Source: Armatimonadaceae bacterium
Lineage (GTDB): Bacteria > Armatimonadota > Armatimonadia > Armatimonadales > Armatimonadaceae
DNA length: 8,539 nt
Reading direction: 5' to 3'
Assembly (NCBI GenBank): GCA_030446525.1
Contig: JAUJNC010000169.1
Coordinates: 1 to 8,539, forward strand
In this document: piece after piece, positions 6,531-8,539 of the stretch
Layout of the letters: the number at the start of each line of letters is the position of its first letter
Numbering within the stretch: the first letter of the stretch is position 1
Notes under the pieces: generated by a model
What the model was told of the DNA's origin: nothing
The model's input: only the letters and a program-made list of their open reading frames with translations
The model's database searches: none
Position numbers and translations under genes: made by a program

Positions 6531-7109
6531 ATGCATTTGGCACGTGTGGGAAAAGGAAGACTGCTTTGCGGCATGGCCGCATCGCTCCTGGCGGTTGCCT
6601 GCGTCGCGGCAGGTAAGCCGGCTTCGGCTCAGGCGGACATGGGGGGTAATATCTTCGCCAGCGGTGGCTCCGTGACGGCGACACTGTTGCCATCCGAAGC
6701 GAGTCTAACAAACGTGTTCTTCTTTGTGGGCCCGGCGGGACAGGTTTCCCTGTTCAACAACACCTCCCCCACCGGAACGAGTGCGGTCGTGAACGACCTC
6801 GCGGCGGGGACGGAGCTCGTCTTCGGGATCCAGGTTTTGACGGAACCGGGGGCTCAGACCTTTTTCAGCGGCCCGGGTGACCGGAACCCGGACGGCTTTG
6901 TTCACGCCCGGGTGACCTTCGACGGTCAAACGAACTCGGCGCTGCTGGAATTTGAGGATCTCCTGTCGGGCGGGGACCGGGACTTCAACGACACCCGGGT
7001 CCGGCTCACCGGCGTCACCAATGCCGTCATCCCGGAGCCGTCCACGGTCGCCCTGCTGGGCGTCGGCCTGCTGCCCCTGGCCGGCATCGTACGGCGCCGC
7101 AAAGGCTAA
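6531..7109 (+). CDS. PEP-CTERM sorting domain-containing exported protein (DUF4114-like)
   Basis: A 192-residue secreted protein. The N-terminus has a basic start, a hydrophobic core (about 11-28) and an ASA-Q signal-peptidase-like site near 31-34. The mature part is a beta-rich domain. FEDLLSGGDRDFND (141-154) matches the acidic, probably calcium-binding motif of DUF4114-type domains. The C-terminus is a textbook PEP-CTERM signal: IPEPST (167-172), a hydrophobic segment (173-187) and a basic RRRK tail. Such proteins are known to be exported, cleaved by an exosortase and often linked to extracellular polysaccharide or biofilm; no exosortase gene is in this window. AGGAG (6518-6522) lies eight bases before the ATG. 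The gene has its own upstream leader and downstream terminator, so it appears monocistronic. Confidence 0.92.
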   Translation: MHLARVGKGRLLCGMAASLLAVACVAAGKPASAQADMGGNIFASGGSVTATLLPSEASLTNVFFFVGPAGQVSLFNNTSPTGTSAVVNDLAAGTELVFGIQVLTEPGAQTFFSGPGDRNPDGFVHARVTFDGQTNSALLEFEDLLSGGDRDFNDTRVRLTGVTNAVIPEPSTVALLGVGLLPLAGIVRRRKG

Positions 7110-7136
7110 CCGCCCGTACCCGCGGACGTTTCTTCG

Positions 7137-7175
7137 ACCGCCCCGTGCTCATCCGCACGGGGCGGTTTTGTTTTT
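7137..7175 (+). terminator. Intrinsic terminator after the PEP-CTERM gene
   Basis: A perfect 12-bp stem (7137-7148 with 7155-7166) has a six-base loop, followed by TTTTGTTTTT. Confidence 0.93.
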
Positions 7176-7176
7176 C

Positions 7177-7237
7177 AGCCCCACCCCCGTCCCCTCCCCC
7201 GAGTGGGAAAGGGACCCACGAGGGTGGGGGTGGGGCT
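7177..7237. repeat. GC-rich palindromic (REP-like) element
   Basis: Arms 7177-7188 and 7226-7237 form a perfect 12-bp stem (AGCCCCACCCCC with GGGGGTGGGGCT). A smaller inner hairpin, GTGGG/CCCAC (7203-7207/7215-7219), lies within it. The strand composition and the CCCCTCCCCC word are shared with the element at 4821-4850, which suggests a dispersed intergenic repeat family. Confidence 0.6.
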
Positions 7238-7246
7238 GGCGAAGGG

Positions 7247-7290
7247 CTATTTTACATGATATAAACATATATGATCATTCGTTGATAGGA
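7247..7290 (+). promoter_or_regulatory. AT-rich island and ribosome-binding site before the SPL gene
   Basis: This is the most AT-rich stretch of the window, with -10-like TATAAA (7260-7265) and TATGAT (7270-7275) and the palindrome ATGATCAT (7271-7278). No good -35 was found at standard spacing. AGGA (7287-7290) sits nine bases before a TTG at 7300. Probably the promoter and translation-initiation region of the SPL gene. Confidence 0.4.
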
Positions 7291-7299
7291 AAAACCAAA

Positions 7300-8391
7300 T
7301 TGGCAACTGCTATCCGTAACGACCACCCTGTTTCCCCGGCCACCGACGGGCGGGACGCGCGCTTGTGGATGCCCCGGCGCGTCGTGTTCACGCCGGCCGC
7401 CCTCGAGGAACCCTGGGGGCGGCGGATCTACGAGCGTGTCACCGGTCTCGGCCTGCCCGTCGAGGAGTTGGCGGGTAACCGCCTGACCGGGCTGCGGGGC
7501 GAAGACGAGCGCGCCACCTATAAACTTGCCAAATCGACGCTGGCCGTCGTGACCGCGCCGCCGGGGGCGTTCAAGCTCCAGCCCATTCCCCCTTCGGCCG
7601 ATTGGCAGTTCCACCTCGCGGAAGGCTGTCCCGCGCACTGACAGTACTGCTACCTTGCGGGCAGCCTGCAGGGGCCCCCCGTCGTGCGGGCCTTCGCCAA
7701 CCTCCCGGCGATCCTGGAGAACCTGGCCGCCTATGAGCGGCCCGACGGGGAGACGACCTTCGAGGTGAGCTGCTACACCGACCCCCTGGGCATCGAGCAC
7801 CTGACCGGGGGCCTGGCGGAGTGCATCCGCCACTTCGGTACCCGCCCCCGGGCCCGCCTGCGCTGGGTGTCCAAGTTCGACGCCGTGGACGGTCTGCTCG
7901 CGCTGCCGCACAACGGCCACACCCGCTGCCGAGTCAGTCTAAACGCGGCCCCGGTCGCCCGGCGTCTGGAAGGGGGCGTCGCCCCGCTCCCGGCGCGGCT
8001 GCGGGCGCTCCGGCGGCTGGCGCTCCCCCGCGCCGAGGGCGGGGGCGGGTACCCGGTCGGCGTGGTCCTCGCGCCCATCATGCCGATCGAGGATTGGGAA
8101 GCGCACTATGGCAGCCTGCTTGACGCCGTGGGCGAGGCGCTTTCTTTCCCGTGCGACCTCACCTTCGAGCTGATCACGCACCGCTTCACCCCCGGCTCCA
8201 AGGAGGTGCTCCTCGGCTGGTACCCGAACACCCGCCTGGACATGGACGAGGCAGCGCGCGTCGTCAAGCGGAACAAGTTCGGCGGCGCCAAATACGTCTA
8301 CCCCGGCGACACGATGAAGACGCTGCGCCGGTTCTTCGAGCGCGAGATCGCCGCGCGCTTCCCCCAGGCGCGCATCCTGTATTGGACGTAG
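7300..8391 (+). CDS. splB: Spore photoproduct lyase-family radical SAM protein with in-frame TGA (possible Sec) at a cluster cysteine
   Basis: A homologue of spore photoproduct lyase, the radical SAM enzyme that reverses 5-thyminyl-5,6-dihydrothymine in UV-damaged DNA; 363 residues with this start. Conserved against B. subtilis SPL as I recall it: YKLAKSTL, GCPAH-x-QYCYL (GCMGHCHYCYL in B. subtilis), FEVSCYTDPLGIEHLT carrying the H-donor Cys141 equivalent (residue 158), the two tyrosines flanking the third cluster Cys, FELITHRFT, and the C-terminal ARILYWT. Codon 114 (7639-7641) is TGA, exactly at the second Cys of CxxxCxxC. The frame stays open and conserved for 249 codons beyond it. A hairpin at 7653-7673 could be a SECIS, so Sec insertion is the favoured reading; a nonsense mutation or sequencing error is the alternative. 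The start is uncertain: TTG 7300 has AGGA nine bases upstream, while ATG 7369 lacks a clear Shine-Dalgarno and gives 340 residues. If TGA is a stop, the protein ends with the cluster motif incomplete. Confidence 0.85.
7653..7673 (+). promoter_or_regulatory. Candidate bacterial SECIS hairpin downstream of the in-frame TGA
   Basis: Bases 7653-7661 pair with 7665-7673 in nine consecutive pairs (two of them G-U), closing a CAG loop. If the last pair opens, the loop is GCAGC with G first. The loop begins 19-20 bases after the TGA. Known bacterial SECIS elements lie in the coding region just after UGA, with a small apical loop roughly 16-37 bases away that carries a G among its first two bases. This fits, but GC-rich DNA forms such hairpins by chance fairly often. 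Confidence 0.5.
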
Positions 8392-8462
8392 TTTCTTCGC
8401 CGGCCGGCGCGGGTAACACAAAGGCGAATCCCCCTACCGGGGAGCGGAAAGGTTTTACCGCG

Positions 8463-8516
8463 ATGAAGGAGCAGTACATCATGCGGCCCGGGGACACGTT
8501 CGTGGCAGAGCGGTGA
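8463..8516 (+). CDS. Tiny reading frame, possibly the broken start of a LysM-domain protein
   Basis: MKEQYIMRPGDTFVAER then TGA, 17 residues. YIMRPGDTF resembles the opening of a LysM peptidoglycan-binding domain (YxVxPGDTL). After the TGA the same frame reads GCSDRVE to the window edge, again LysM-like (RFGCS), but two residues of the usual spacing are missing. It could be a decayed or unfinished LysM gene, or chance. A weak purine-rich GGAGCGGAAAGG lies 12-23 bases upstream. Confidence 0.3.
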   Translation: MKEQYIMRPGDTFVAER

Positions 8517-8539
8517 GGATGCTCAGATAGGGTCGAGTG

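Noticed and set aside
7177..7237. CRISPR or insertion-sequence end
   Set aside because: It is a single copy with no spacers, no transposase and no target-site duplication seen; it looks like a REP-type palindrome.
6952..7299. SPL reading frame extended upstream into the PEP-CTERM gene
   Set aside because: The frame is open by chance through the terminator and palindrome; the PEP-CTERM protein and its terminator occupy that region.
7639..7641. Genome-wide reassignment of TGA to an amino acid
   Set aside because: TGA ends the DapA-like, MlrC-like and NagB-like genes at positions normal for their families, so it is an ordinary stop here.

Overview
This is a GC-rich bacterial chromosomal window. 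It holds eight genes, most with clear Shine-Dalgarno sequences, strong intrinsic terminators and short intergenic spaces. A PEP-CTERM exported protein, an MlrC/M81-type protein, a Cgl0159-type aldolase, a LacI-like operator and a spore photoproduct lyase (SPL) homologue suggest a free-living heterotroph from a less-studied high-GC lineage. Armatimonadota is my best guess, with low confidence; Planctomycetota, Chloroflexota or Actinobacteria-like lineages are not excluded. There is no CRISPR array, transposase, tRNA or rRNA.

Left part (1-2413): a DapA/NanA-family aldolase-lyase (+) converges tail to tail, with a 16-base overlap, on an MlrC/M81-family gene (-). Middle (2414-5750): a promoter with an extended -10 drives a two-gene operon on +. 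It consists of a phosphofructokinase-family gene broken by a 5-base tandem duplication and an intact Cgl0159-type class I aldolase-fold protein. Converging on it is a NagB/glucosamine-6-phosphate-isomerase-like gene (-), broken by a 28-base imperfect tandem duplication. A LacI-type operator lies in the divergent space between the NagB-like gene and a small CPEC protein gene. Together the enzymes look like sugar or amino-sugar catabolism: deaminase/isomerase, kinase, aldolase, and a lyase of the pyruvate-aldolase superfamily.

Right part (5923-8539): the 88-residue CPEC protein with its own terminator, a promoter and structured leader, a PEP-CTERM protein with a DUF4114-like motif and its own terminator, a GC-rich palindromic repeat, and then SPL. 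The window ends in a tiny, possibly broken LysM-like reading frame.

The most striking signal is in SPL. The reading frame is continuous and well conserved on both sides of one in-frame TGA. That TGA stands exactly where the second cysteine of the radical-SAM CxxxCxxC motif should be, and a 9-bp hairpin follows at a distance typical of bacterial SECIS elements. The gene may encode a selenocysteine-containing SPL in which Sec ligates the [4Fe-4S] cluster. TGA is an ordinary stop elsewhere in the window, so global recoding is unlikely. The main counter-argument is that two other genes here carry simple disabling duplications, so the TGA could instead be a point mutation or a sequence error.
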